Source of the DNA: Diphasiastrum complanatum
Lineage: Eukaryota > Streptophyta > Lycopodiopsida > Lycopodiales > Lycopodiaceae
Assembly: GCA_029204225.1 (NCBI GenBank)
Contig: CM055108.1
Location: forward strand, 15,088,722 to 15,152,721
Direction of reading: 5' to 3'
Length of the DNA stretch: 64,000 bases
Shown: piece by piece, positions 45,431 to 58,499 of the stretch
Layout: the number at the start of each line of letters is the position of its first letter
How positions within the stretch are numbered: position 1 is the stretch's first letter
Notes under the pieces: model-generated
The model's input: only the letters and a program-made list of their open reading frames with translations
Databases searched by the model: none
Told to the model about the DNA's origin: nothing
Position numbers and translations under genes: made by a program

Positions 45431-46870
45431 AGGGCGTAGTCGTGTCGTCCTTTTGACGGCATCCCTGCTGGAACTGCTGGTTGCTGTATGGCAATGAGGT
45501 TAAGAGGTGCACTGGTTCCAGGTCTAAATGGACAATTCTTGAAACAATGTCCATAACCGCAATCCCAACAAGAGGTTGTATATTGTCCTTTGTAGGGACA
45601 TTCTACAATTCTGTGTCCCTCGCCACACCTGTAGCAGCCGTAATTTCTTCCACCTTGACGTTAAGTTTGAGCTGCATAGGCCGATACATATTCATTTATG
45701 GCAGGATCCATAAATGGTTCATCTGGTCCGTACCACTGCTGCTACTCAGGTTGAGGTGACATTTGCAATTCTTGTTCTGCTGCTGTCAGGTTTACATGGG
45801 CCACTTGTTGATTGGCTGGCCTTGGTGGAGCAGGTAAGGCCATGCGTTGTGGTGGATTGGGTGCACCGTACCTTGGTACCGCATTAGGTGCCCCTTGATG
45901 ATAAGGATAAGAATTCTGATAGGGACTTCTCTTCTGTTGAACAACTCTGGGGTTAAATGAGCAAAATGTCGTATCGTGCTATGTCGCATTGCACAGATGG
46001 CAGAATCTATGTGTCAGTCTCAGATTTTCTTTAGGACTGGAGACTCGTTTGTTGTATGGTTTTGCGTGCATATTGAACACCATACATTTTCTCGTCGAGG
46101 ATACTGCAATTGGGTTGGTTCTGGTTAATGTGGAGTTACTACTACAGTTCCTTGTAAGGCCTTCAGTTTCTGGTCAAGTTGCACCGTAAATTGCTCCATC
46201 TGCTATTTGTGTAATTTTGTCATTTGCTCCAACAGCAGTTCTGTGGATAGAGTGGATGTGTTTGATGATGATGATGCTATCGAGGGAGTAGGAGTGTGGG
46301 TGGAAGGATATTCGTCGTCAGATCCCTCATCCTCTTCCTTGATGGCATCTTCCATAGCTTCTTGCAGAGTAGCATACTGCTCCCGTCTTTTCTGTTCTCT
46401 TCTAATACTTCATGGTAACCCGGCTAGGAACCACATAATCACTGCATGATCGAGAGTCAGGGCTGCACTGAACTCGGATCGTAGATGTTTGACCCGTTCA
46501 ATATAATCCCGGACCCTTTCTGGTTTTTCCATCTTGACTTTGCTTAGCAGGAGAAACGGGTCTTCCAAGAACTTTCTTGGTTTAAAGCGCGTAATGAGAG
46601 CCGCTTCAACCGCTTCCCAAGTGGATTTCTCTTCCTCTAACACGTTGAAAAACCAATCCTGAGCCACTGCAAGTAAGGACATAGGGAATAGCATCAGCTT
46701 CTCCACAGGTGTCCGTTTGCCGTAGATTTCACAAGCTTGCTTGTAGATCTGGAGGAATCGGATGAGATCTGAGGATCCGTCGTATTTTGGTATCTCCATC
46801 CGTGGTGCTCTCCGAATTGCATGCAAGGGTGCGACAGGTACAGGTTGGCCCATTGGATCCATTGGTGTTG
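45431..46870 (-). pseudogene. E2 gag
   Basis: The N-terminal Retrotrans_gag domain is intact at 46410-46862 (APRMEIPKYDGSSDLIRFLQ, EKLMLFPMSLLAVAQDWF, RVRDYIERVKHLRSEF). An acidic block with IKEEDEGSDDE follows, then a Pro/Gln-rich region and two CCHC zinc knuckles at about 45555-45640 (CYRCGEGHRIVEC and CWDCGYGHCFKNC). Stops and frame changes separate the parts. The leader 46871-47075 has no clear primer-binding site that I could match to a tRNA. Confidence 0.8.
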
Positions 46871-47075
46871 GTTCCGGTTATGCCTCTTGTTGCACAGCTG
46901 CTAATTTGGAAAAGTGTGGTGCCTGATTTGCTATCCTTCGTGCTATTGATCGTCCCGATCTCAGATTCATCTGATGGTAGGTTTCAAAGTGATTGGATCT
47001 CGCTTATACAATAGGATGCAGTCTGGATCTTCAAGGATCTGATCAATCTGATCGACCGGAATGAATTTTAGGCCT

Positions 47076-47822
47076 ACAAAGGTTAGATCACTGGATAGGT
47101 GCCTAACTATGCATAGATGCTACTTTTAGTTAAATTCCTACTTTCTCCCTTAACTCTACTCACCACTATGCTACTCATCTTTAACTCTACTCCTCTACAC
47201 TAACATTCATCATAGTTGGGTGAAGGGAAGGGATAGAAAAGAAGAGGTTGAGAAGAGAAGAGAGAAAGAGAGAGAGAGAGAGAGAGTGAAGGTGGAGGTT
47301 AGCTCAAATGCTCCTTATGCTTGCTAATGGAAAAGCATTCACTATGGCAAACAATAAACATGGAAATAGAAAGCAATGGAAAACACAATCAAGAGCATTA
47401 GCAAGTAGTGAATAGCAAATGAGGATGCTTCTCCTCCAAAAAATTGTAGAGTTTCCTCCTTCTCATTAAGCATGGAAATAGTGTACAAATGGTGCCTTTT
47501 TATAAAATGGGAAAGGCCCTTGCCCCTCAATCTTATTGGCTAATATTCACAATGATCCTAACAATTCATCTTGGACCCAACTTGATCCAAGGGTCCACAA
47601 AAAGTACATTAGAAATCACAAGATTCATGTGAGTCCCAATTTGGACCCAACTCTAAAAAGTGATCTTTAAGTTTAAAAATGACATTGGGCCTCTAGTTTT
47701 ATTTTAATTACAAGGCCCAAGTCAAGTTTATTTTATTTACAACTTCAATTGCGTGCTCATTGGGCCATGGGCTTATACACGCAAGATGCCATGCCCTCAC
47801 AACACATTTTATTGGAGGATTT
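47076..47822 (-). repeat. 5' LTR of E2 (outer end missing)
   Basis: Matches 26912-27690 almost base for base, with the TATA box at about 47497-47508. The GA tract here is only about 30 bases (47256-47286) against about 66 in the partner. The match stops at GGAGGATTT (47822), so roughly 40 bases of the LTR start, including its TG, are absent. Confidence 0.85.
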
Positions 47823-48849
47823 GCCCTGACCCTAAAATTTGTATCTGCGTCGGAATACATTTAGTAGTCTAGTACTAGCCTCTCCGAATCACCATTAAAC
47901 AAATATCAAATGGAGGTCATTGAAAGTCGTGTCTCTCGACCTATTTAAGCACCATAAAGGAAATATTTTTTTCTTTTTAGATAGTTGTTCATTCAGAACA
48001 TTTTTATAAGGCAGAGCATTTTGAAAAAGCAGATAGTGAGTCCATGCGAGAGGACAAATGCTTCACAAGAATAGATCAAATAGGTGCGCATTGATGAGAT
48101 ACTTCGGTAATGCAAGTAAAATATCATATCAATGCGACTGTCCCAAATTGGACTGTAGTATGCATGATCAAAGCTTGATTCAATAGACTCCTCATTCTAT
48201 CCAAAGCTAACAAGAATCTGTCGAATCAAGCTTTGATCATTCATATTATCTTCCAATATCAATTTAGCGCACGGGAAAAGCCTCTCTGGTGTACAGAAGC
48301 AGTATATGTGCGTCAATTCGTTATTGGATGCAATAATGGCAATTGGAGTTGTTCAAAATTTTCAAGGATTGGATATCATAAAAGGCAGTTAGAATTTTTT
48401 TTTTTGAATAATGACAAAATTTATAACATTATCTTGTCAATTTCAGATATCAATTGTAGATGTGACCATACCTTTGTGAAAATAATTGATAATGTGATGT
48501 TATTTATGTATAGATTAAATGTGGTCGTCATTAGCCATATCGACTAATTATTTTGATGACCGATGGATTTGATTGATAAGCCTCTGAATATCTCAATGTA
48601 ATCATCATCATAATCATAGCCTCGTAATTCCATACCACCACGTAAGCGATCATTTCGGATTTGCACTATATATATAGATGTTCAAGGCTTAAACTTTTTT
48701 CGTTAACTTCTTATCGTTCTCTACTTCCATGCGGTTTTCGATTCAGCGCGCCTGAAGCTAAATACCTACATTTTGATTTACTCGTGCGCGCCCATCCGCA
48801 CTCAACTATCGATTTGTTCAAGGTCACAATGCGCCCGACCAAAATTTTG

Positions 48850-50442
48850 ATCTTGAGTTCTCCTTGTCTCTTTCTTCTCCTCCTAGAACTCAATCTCCAT
48901 ATCCTCCTCATAGAACTCAACCTCCATCTTTTCTTCCTAGAACTCAATCTCCTTCTTCTCCTTCTCCTTCAAAATCTGGGTCTCCTCCTATCCTCAAAAA
49001 TATTAGTTTCCCCCCCCCTCCTGTTTCAGTAACAGATTTTAGATGATTTTGTAAATGTAAAGGTCGAATCAATTTTGAATGACAATTCTTTTACTGGTTT
49101 ATCAGTGTTACTTCCTTCACCCTCTACACTTGCCTTTGTAAAAATTCCTCAATATGTACAGTATGACCAATTGTTAAACACTTATCTTCAAGCTTTAGGT
49201 CCTCTCTACAGTTTTAGGATGCCAAAGACCAATGCTGGTCTTCCCCTATCTAAATTAGATACAAGTGAATTAGAAAGTAGGGATAATATGGTAGGGGACA
49301 ATGTAGGAGGAGGGGGCGATTCAATACTGGATGGAGTTTTTCCAGACCCCATTGTTTATAGATGTAGCTTTGTTTCCTCTTCAATTTATGGCTGCTCTTG
49401 ATTTCCCTGACTTCAAAAGTCTGCACGATGATATGCTACAATACGTCAGACTGGGGACTCCAATTCTCGATCTCCCATACATAACAAAATAAGTGTACTT
49501 CTATCATATTTATTAAGTAGAATTTTGTATATGAATATTTATTCAAATAAATTAATGGTTTTATGATTGCAGTGATCATTGGAGCTTATATGTGTTGTAC
49601 TTATATGTCAATGATGAGGGTTCGTGTAATCCAGTTTGTTCAAAGATGAACTCTATTACACACGCCCACAAAATTGCCAAGAGCCATATACAAAAAATAC
49701 TAGAACTCTTTCCAGTACCACATGCAATAGCATATTCGAAGTTGTATTCGAAGTTGAAAATGGTTGATGCAGAAAATTTTTCCAATATCATTTGATGCAC
49801 CCTTGTAGTTATTGCTTGGTTTTTTTTCATATCATGCGCGCTGATCCGCTATTCAAACAATATTTTTTGAATATTAGTTCGACGCGTGCTTGTTTCCTTT
49901 GTAGAATTTATTATAAGCTCCTGCGAGTTTATCCGATGTTACATAATGTTCAAATCTTGTTACTAATTTTTGTTTTATTGAATACTGCAATCCTCCCAGC
50001 AGGTTAATTCAGTGAGCTGTGGTTGGTATACGGTATGCAATGCCAAATTCTTTTTCAATTGGCTTGAACTACAAGATGGACTTCCCAATTTGGAAGAGGT
50101 AATCTTCGATTAATAACATTTAATAGTGTTTTTGTTTTTTTTCTTAATTATATTCCTAATAACTAATCTTTGATTAATAACATTTAACTATGTTTTTGTT
50201 TTGTTCAGTTTAAATGCCCAAAGGTCTCCCCAATGGAGATAATGCACTTCAAGCAACAGACCATAAAGCTTGTAATCGAAAATTCATATCCAGTTGCAGT
50301 GGCAGAGTGCTCTCCACCCAAGCAACTTCCAACTGGAGAAATGGATTTAGAGATCATTGATTGGCATTCCTTGATGTGGATGAGACACATGTACCAGAAG
50401 ATTTTATGCAAATATATTTACATTTTTCTATGGTTGTTATAA
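48850..50442 (+). pseudogene. P3 of copy C: linker and Ulp1-like protease, best-preserved catalytic residues
   Basis: A Ser/Pro-rich linker with repeats of PRTQSPSSP and a PPPP run is followed, after a frameshift near 49040, by DDFVNVKVESILNDNSF, FVKIP and a long open stretch ending ILDLPYITK (about 49490). Exon 2 (from 49573) reads DHWSLYVLYLYVND and CSKMNSITHAHK. Exon 3 (about 49990-50098) reads SQQVNSVSCGWYTVCNAKFF with Cys codon 50018-50020. Exon 4 starts 50209 (FKCPKVSPMEIMHFKQQ). The His, Asn/Asp region, Gln and Cys-Gly of C48 peptidases are all present, although a splice acceptor before exon 3 reads AA. The H3 core is not clearly recognisable upstream. Confidence 0.65.
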
Positions 50443-50850
50443 CATGTTTGTTTTCTTGTTATTATTTCAAGTTATTATTCTTTCATCTTCTATGGTATTC
50501 CTACATGTAAGTTTTTCATAGCCTTGGTCTGTCTTGCCTTGTTGCGGAAAAGCTTAGATCAGATCATTTTATGAACATATTTAAATATGCCAAGACAAGG
50601 ACAATACAGACCAAGGCAATGAAGACCAAAAATATATTCGATATATCCGAGACGTCAACAAGGGCAAGCTGATATATCTGATTGTAGTGGTCACTGGAGT
50701 TCAATTGCCGGAAGATCTCCCCAATGGAGACAATGAGACATTTCCTGTAGGAGACAATGAATCTTGTTATCGAAAACTCATATTGTCTAGTTGCAGTTAC
50801 ATTGTGTTCTGCACCATGGAAATGGAGATCATAGAAATGAAAGAGCCTCA
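50209..50850. repeat. Imperfect duplication of the last P3 exon region, with a nearby inverted repeat
   Basis: The sequence around 50216-50375 (TCTCCCCAATGGAGA, AATCGAAAATTCATAT, AGTTGCAGT) recurs in diverged form at about 50705-50840. Between them, GCCTTGGTCTGTCTTGCC (about 50520) and its near reverse complement (about 50590-50622) could form a hairpin. Confidence 0.6.
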
Positions 50851-51109
50851 AAGAAAAAGTGATTCATATATTTTCAAAATTGATGTATACAAAAAATTGT
50901 ATTACATAATACAAAATTCCATTGTTCATAATCTATGGATCTTCAATTTCGATGGATGTTCCAATGTCTTTGTATTTTATATGCTCCTCCTGCCTTACTC
51001 TTACCTGCACCAGAGCAATTGTTTTAGTTAATATATATTTTGAAACTGATTCAGTTAGAAATAAAAAAAAAAAAAAAGAACATTTTCATATGGCATAACG
51101 TACCTTTAC

Positions 51110-51290
51110 ACCATTCAACCGAAATTGATAGTACTGAGGTAGATCGAATTGCAGCATGTCTAGTTTTGATCGAATGTGATTAAGACACCAATCTTCCTCA
51201 ACCTCAACCATTGCAAGAATGTTCTCATTTCTTTTCTTTGAAGTTGCTCTTGAGGGTTTATTCCAAAATCTTGATCAAGTGGCTTCCAAA
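51110..51290 (-). pseudogene. P4 of copy C, C-terminal exon fragment
   Basis: Minus-strand translation gives NILAMVEVEEDWCLNHIRSK, then MLQFDLPQYYQFRLNGVKV, matching the copy B block YLTMVEVEEHWKLDFIR ... LPTYFRFIINGRLV. Upstream, WKPLDQDFGINP matches TWLPLDQDFELNG. It is cut at about 51295 by the LTR fragment. Confidence 0.7.
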
Positions 51291-51295
51291 CAGTT

Positions 51296-51605
51296 TTGCA
51301 TCACTCATCAAACCTAAACTTGACATGTGTAGGCAACCTAACTAGCTCAAGTTTTTCATCTTTGACTTTTGGTCAAATCAACACAAAGCAAGTGTACTTG
51401 ACTTTTTACCAACAAAGGCCAAATTGGCCCTATCCACTTATGACACCTAGATGCTTGACCATAAAACTTTATGACACCCCTAAGGTCAACAGTATAAACT
51501 AATTCTAACTATTTTGCACAAGTGAAAACATTCTCCACACATGTGAAATGTACTCACAAACATGAAACATAAATTGTCAAGCTAGATTTTTGCCAATTTT
51601 TCACA
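51296..51605 (-). mobile_element. LTR fragment related to the 4-kb LTR
   Basis: On the minus strand the segment starts TGTGAAAAATTGGC at about 51603 and continues with AATCTAGCTTGA, matching the LTR start at 4087. No internal retroelement sequence accompanies it, so it is a solo or truncated LTR inserted in P4 of copy C. Confidence 0.5.
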
Positions 51606-53160
<1,555 letters not shown>

Positions 53161-53459
53161 TTTTCACTCTTTTAGCTTGTACTTTATAAAAAGTTTTTAA
53201 TCTACGATTAGCTTTTCAAGAGAAAAAAGAAAAACACATCAATATTCTAATTACATGACACTCATACTTTCAGTGGATGGGGTTCAGTATTAGTCCAAGT
53301 AATTATGTTGGCTCCCACATATTTAAGTTTGTCAGAACAAAAAGATTATAAAATTACCAATTCAAAATGAGAACAAATAAATGAAAAAAGTAAAATAAAA
53401 AATTAGATTGCTTACTATTAAATTTCTAGTGAACATGGGGATTCAAAAATTGTGCATTC

Positions 53460-53690
53460 AACTCAAAATACAGACAAGCATCTTGAACTAAAATGAATTG
53501 CCCTCATGGATATGTTATAAAGTCAAGAATCTTTGCTTTCTAGTAGTAGTAGAAAGCTGATTTTGCCCTTCTGTTTTGTTGGAATACGTCTTGTGATGAT
53601 GAATGCACTAGTAATATGGCCAAAAAATTCTTAATGTTTTTCGTTGATATCCATGTTCCATCTCTTCTATAAATGCTTTGTAAGTGGTTT
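53460..53690 (-). pseudogene. P4 of copy C, exon 1 fragment
   Basis: Minus-strand translation gives KNIKNFLAILLVHSSSQDVF, then NRRAKSAFYYY, KAKILDFITYP and FELNAQFLNPHVH, aligning with copy B exon 1 (KYTKNSWVLLHPSSKGNF, KAKILEFKTTPGGQS, HDINPHDH). This places the far end of copy C beyond the LINE fragment. Confidence 0.65.
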
Positions 53691-53928
53691 GTAAACGTTA
53701 AACATTGACAAAGAGTTAAAAATGCAGTGTTTAATTATTTTTCTTTCAATAGTTCTTCTATCTCACTAGACTGCTAGACTAAGAGCTAGTACCTAATAAA
53801 AGCTCTAATTAATATTTAGCTTGTAATTATTACTTTGCTTAACAGTGTTGCCTATAATGCTTTTGTGGAGAGTTTCTCCTACATTTTCCTTTTTGTGATT
53901 ATGTTAATCCAAGGGAATTACCGATTTT

Positions 53929-54148
<220 letters not shown>

Positions 54149-54649
54149 CCCCCCTTCCCAAGGACCACTTCTTTTTTATGGCACGTATAATGATTCATGA
54201 AACAATAGAATCAAGATATAATACCATTGATTATTATTGAATCTCATAGAGTTGTACATACTATCATGGGTCACATGAGACCTAGCATAAAGAATCCCCT
54301 TGCCTCACATTATCAAAAGAACAGTGGAGAATTAATTCTCAGATACATTATATGATATCAATAAAGTATTTATGGACAACATTTACAACCTAACTAATCT
54401 TGAAAGCCACTAACTACTCATTAGCTTATGAAGCACTAAATTGAAATCTACATTTAATTACAAAGGCCTTTGTGCCATATGAAGCTTCAAAAGGCCTTTT
54501 TTAATCTCTTTAAATTCTAATCAAATAACAAGATATATGCTGAATGGGATAGATCTTGATGGTATGAGGTACCAAGATTACAATCTAGTGGATTGATCAT
54601 GAATGCCAATGTGGACTTCGTGACTTGGGAGCGAGCATGGAACTCTCAT

Positions 54650-55171
54650 GTTGAGTCAAATGTAAATGGCATTGTACTTTTATTGATTTATGTAAATGAC
54701 ATCATCCTTAGTGGTGATAACATTGATGTCATTGAGAAAACCAAGAAAAATCTATCACTAGAATCTAAGATGATAGATCTTGGTCAACTTCACTTTATAT
54801 TGGGCATAGAAGTACTTAGAGGTTCAGATTTCATCTTCATTAGTCAAACTACGTATGCTCAAAGTTTGCTCAATAGATTCAAGATACAAGATTGCAAGCA
54901 TGCAGAAACACCAATGGAGCAAGATGTAAAAGTGCTCAGTAAAAGTGATGAAGCATCCTTTATGGACATCACTCTTTATAGGCAGCTTATAGGCTCCTTA
55001 ATGTGGATCACCATAACTAGGCCTGATCTATGCTTTAGTGTGTGTATGCTGAGTCAATATATGCAAGATCCATTAGTGATACATTGGAAAAATGCTACAA
55101 GGATCTTGAGATACATCCGTATCAAGACAAAAGTCATACTGATCAGCATAAGGGTCAAAAGAATGTATTAA
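54650..55171 (+). pseudogene. Ty1/copia reverse transcriptase fragment
   Basis: An open frame of about 170 codons contains LLLIYVNDIILSGDN (the catalytic YVDD is YVND), LHFILGIEV, SQTTYAQSLLNRF, YRQLIGSLMWITITRPDLCF and WKNATRILRYI, the usual order of the copia RT C-terminal half leading to RNase H. RNase H, integrase and LTRs are not seen nearby. The Asp to Asn change in the active site would inactivate it. Confidence 0.85.
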
Positions 55172-55394
55172 AATAGTTTTACACGTAAGAAGCTAATTCA
55201 AAAATGAAACGAAGTTTGACACTAAGTATCAGTGCTAGCACTAAAGCAGATCTCCCACGAAGGTAATTAGGAGTCCAAGCACTTTGCAGCTCGGGCAAGT
55301 CCATGCCATACAAGCCCACTTAGCATTTCCACATGCTGCCCTATGAAACAACAATATATTTAGAAACTTTTTATTTTATTTATATCTGGAAAAT

Positions 55395-55895
55395 TTGAGT
55401 CAAGATTCCTTTCATCCACATCACCCATATTAAGATGTGTCGCGAAGAGTTGGTTCAAAACTACATTGAGCGTTTTAGACATCTCAAATAGAATGTGTTG
55501 GCGACAATATCATCGAACGTATAGCTATCAAATTGTTCTTGGTTGGACTGCCTAAAAACATCCACTACGAACTGAAACCAGTTGACCTTTATGATCAGCT
55601 TAAAGATGTAATGACCGATGCCATTTGTGAAGAAGACGAGGAATCTGATGACAACTTTGATAATCGTAAAAAGAAATCTAAGAATCTCGAACGTCTTAAC
55701 CACCCAAAGTATGAAAACACTGCCCAATCTTTCGAACTTCTACATCAAATGGAAACCTAGAAGAAAGCTCAACAAACTCATATGGATAAACTCACTACTG
55801 ATTTTCAAACTGCCATGGAAAATATCGCTGATAAATCTTTTCCAGAAAGAGAGAATGTCTGGTGTCCGATCTATTCATAGAATCACACTGCTAAT
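55395..55895 (+). pseudogene. Gypsy gag fragment, related to the 58-kb gag
   Basis: Blocks EELVQNYIERFRHLK, DAICEEDEESDDN and MDKLTTDFQTAMENIADKS, then VWCPIYS, align in order with YIERFKRLRSQ, DAIKEEDEGSDVD, MEKLTNEFQATLKSIQSS and IWCPHCRATHPAN of the gag at 58500-59849. Homology ends near 55895, where a sequence also present at 63250 begins. Confidence 0.65.
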
Positions 55896-55955
55896 GAATA
55901 ATTAATTTCAAGAAAACCAACAGATCCTCTGGAGTAGGGGATCTGTCAACAAGAT
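55895..55955 (+). repeat. Direct repeat 1 (partner at 63250-63310), contains a hairpin
   Basis: About 58 bases, nearly identical to 63250-63310, including ACAGATCC...GGGATCTGT, which can pair as a 9-base stem around a TCTGGAGTAG loop. In the first copy it follows a gag fragment; in the second it precedes a protease fragment. Confidence 0.75.
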
Positions 55956-56224
55956 TCAACATCGTTGCTACTTGAACCCCAATGCATTCTACATCATCCA
56001 GAACAGCAATATTGTCCACACTCAGATCCCTGCAAACAAACTCCAAATCATTAAACACATCTGAGTTCCTACAAACTGAACAGACCCACATCGTTGACTA
56101 CATCATTATCCAAATCCACGAGCTGTTAGACTCACCAATCACTTGTAAGCAAACACACTAACAGACCTGGATTTCCTTCCATCCAAGCTCCCGCTCCTCC
56201 AAATTTATCACGCTTCAAATCTCA

Positions 56225-56590
56225 ACCGGAGCCCAGCCTAAAGCTCAACCGAAGGACCAGCTTACATCTCAACCGGAGTGCTTGTTCGGATCTCAACTGA
56301 CGCACTGCATCAAATCTCAACCAAAGCCAATCGTTCAGATCTCAACCGACACACTGCATCAGATCTCAACGAAAGCCAATCGGACAGATCTCAACTGACG
56401 CACTACCTCAGATTTCAACTGGATCCCTCTGTGAAATCTCAACTGAAGCCATCTGTTAAATCTCAACCGGATCTCTCTGTGAAATCTCAACCGGAGCCCT
56501 CTGTTAAATCTCAACCAGAGCTCTCTATGAAATCTCAACTGAAGCCCTCTGTTAAATCTCAACCGGAGCACAACGTTCACATCTGAACTG
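56225..56590 (+). repeat. Minisatellite block 1 (AAATCTCAACCGGAGCC type)
   Basis: Imperfect 24-base units of the form (A/G)ATCTCAACxG plus a variable half repeat about 14 times. Translation gives repeats such as VKSQPEPS, which I treat as a by-product, not a gene. Confidence 0.85.
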
Positions 56591-56599
56591 TAGAGACTG

Positions 56600-58480
56600 T
56601 ATCAAATCTCAACGGACGGGATTCTATCCATCCTGGACAGAACGAATTTCTCACCATCGACACGGACCACCTCCACCTCCACCTCCGTCCACATTCACCC
56701 ATCGAGACCGCATTCCGTAGTTGCAAACATTCGCATTCCTCCGCACATAACCCACCTTCGACCTGCCCGCCTTCCATCGCAACAGTACCACACCGCATTA
56801 GGTCGCATTCCACCGCTATTTGACTTGGAACGATCACCTCACATTCCACTGCACTCGCCTGTAGCAATCGCATACAGACTGCACTCATTCGCCCTACGAC
56901 TATCCTTGACAACCTTCACCACAACACACGGACTCCACACTCCACCGCATTCGCCCTGGAATGGACACAGCATTACCACCGCAGCTGACCGCATTCCACA
57001 GCAACATCGCATACACTCACAAATAGACTACCCATTACCACCGCACTCCATCGCCAACCTGCATTCAATAGTCGTGACCACCTTAGGCTGTTTCGAACCC
57101 ATCCCATTTAGCCGTCATCACGTATTCCTCCACGACAAACATTCACACACCTCATGTCCTCTCACACTTCCACCTCCACCGGAGCCAGAGCCATTCTATC
57201 AAATCTCAACCGACGGCCTCAGTCAGATCTCAACCGATGCCCTCAGTCAGATCTCAACCGACGCCCTCAGTCAGATCTCAACCAACACCCTCAGTCAGAT
57301 CTCAACCGACGCCCTCAGTCAGATCTCAACTGATGCCCTCAGCTAGATCTCAACCGACAGCCTCAGTCCAATATCAATCGATGCCCTCGTTCAGATCTCA
57401 AATGATGCCCTCAATCAGATTTCAACCGACACCCTCATTCAGATCTCAACCGACGGCCCTGTGTCAGATCTCAACTGACGGCCACTGTTAAATCTCGACC
57501 GATGACCCTCAGTAAAATCTCAACCAGAGGCCTCACTGAAATCTCAATCAGTGGCCAAGCTGAAATCTCAACCAGAGGCCTAGGTCAAATCTTGACCGGA
57601 GCAATTCACAACTAATCTCAGCCGGACCAACTCCACGTCAGATTCCAAACACACCTCACCCATCTATCATCATCACCACATCCACCGTACACCCACCACA
57701 CATAACTCACCTCAGTACCTCCACATACACCGCAGACAATCGCACCCCATCTGCATTCCTCCTTGAATCGCATTCCAAACACACACCACCTTCCTCCACC
57801 ATTCAACCGTGACCAATGCATTTCCCCGTATACAACTACCACAACCATCACCACCTCACATTCACCCCCCACACCACCATTACACCACATCTACCCTTAA
57901 CCAAATCGTATCCACTTCTCAACCCATCACACTCGCACCCAACAAGCAAACAAGCACCTGCATTAACCATTCACTCACACCAACCCGCAATCAAACCGTA
58001 AACCTCCACCTAAACTACACTGACCTGACTAACTAACTTGAACCGTTACCACTGCATTCTTCCGTTCTCCACCACAAACTACCACTTGCAATCCCCATTG
58101 CAAGGTCACCTCACCGTTCCCCCGCAAGCCCACCGCACACAACACATTTGGACCACCATTGCCCCACATTATGACAACACTTCCCCAGCATCAACCAAAA
58201 ACCAGACCATCACCAACAGACCACGTACATCAGTCAAAAATTGCATTCACCTGGCTCCACCACAATCACTGCCCCAGACCGCAACGGACCGTCAACCGCA
58301 ACTGACCGCAACTGACTTCATATCACCACTGACCGCAATCACCCGCAAATAACTGCAACCAACCGTCACCGTAAACCACACCAGATCGTAAACAGTAGGG
58401 ACCGAAAAAAAAACTTTTTAAAAAACACCAAAAACTCGGACAATAAAAAAAACAATAAAAAAACTCATATCCAACACAAA
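56600..58480 (+). other. A/C-rich, G-poor tract upstream of a gypsy gag
   Basis: Apart from the minisatellite, this stretch has very few G on the plus strand, with long runs of CA, CC and CAC words. It ends in a poly-A-rich leader (58395-58490) just before the gag start at 58500. The arrangement suggests the LTR and leader of the 58-kb element. No gene is supported. Confidence 0.5.
57190..57620 (+). repeat. Minisatellite block 2 (GATCTCAACCGACGCCCTCAGTCA type)
   Basis: About 16 imperfect 24-base units, most regular at 57195-57345. It is clearly the same family as the block at 56225-56590; the two are separated by about 600 bases of non-repeat, C-rich sequence. Confidence 0.85.
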
Positions 58481-58499
58481 AAAGACACAACAGGACTCA

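Larger units (their letters stand above)
26910..47822 (-). mobile_element. Ty3/gypsy element E2, interrupted by DNA element copy B
   Basis: Two near-identical LTRs (26910-27731 and 47076-47822) flank, on the minus strand, gag, protease, RT, RNase H, integrase, a gap of about 9.5 kb (copy B at 31621-41100) and the extra ORF. Without copy B the element is about 11.4 kb. It sits against the broken gag of E1, so E2 most likely inserted into E1. The right LTR lacks about 40 bases at its outer end, so flank duplications cannot be checked. Confidence 0.85.

Noticed and set aside
48680-48850. Possible H3 core remnant in copy C (TIDLFKVTMRPTKILIL compared with AIHTKRVTIMPKDFQLL).
   Set aside because: The spacing fits but few residues agree, and the same stretch contains the GC-rich palindromic UTR motif of the element, so it is as likely to be promoter or UTR sequence.
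56278-57491. Proteins made of VKSQPEPS or QISTDALS repeats.
   Set aside because: These follow the 24-base minisatellite, which is open in several frames; no start context or flanking domain supports a gene.
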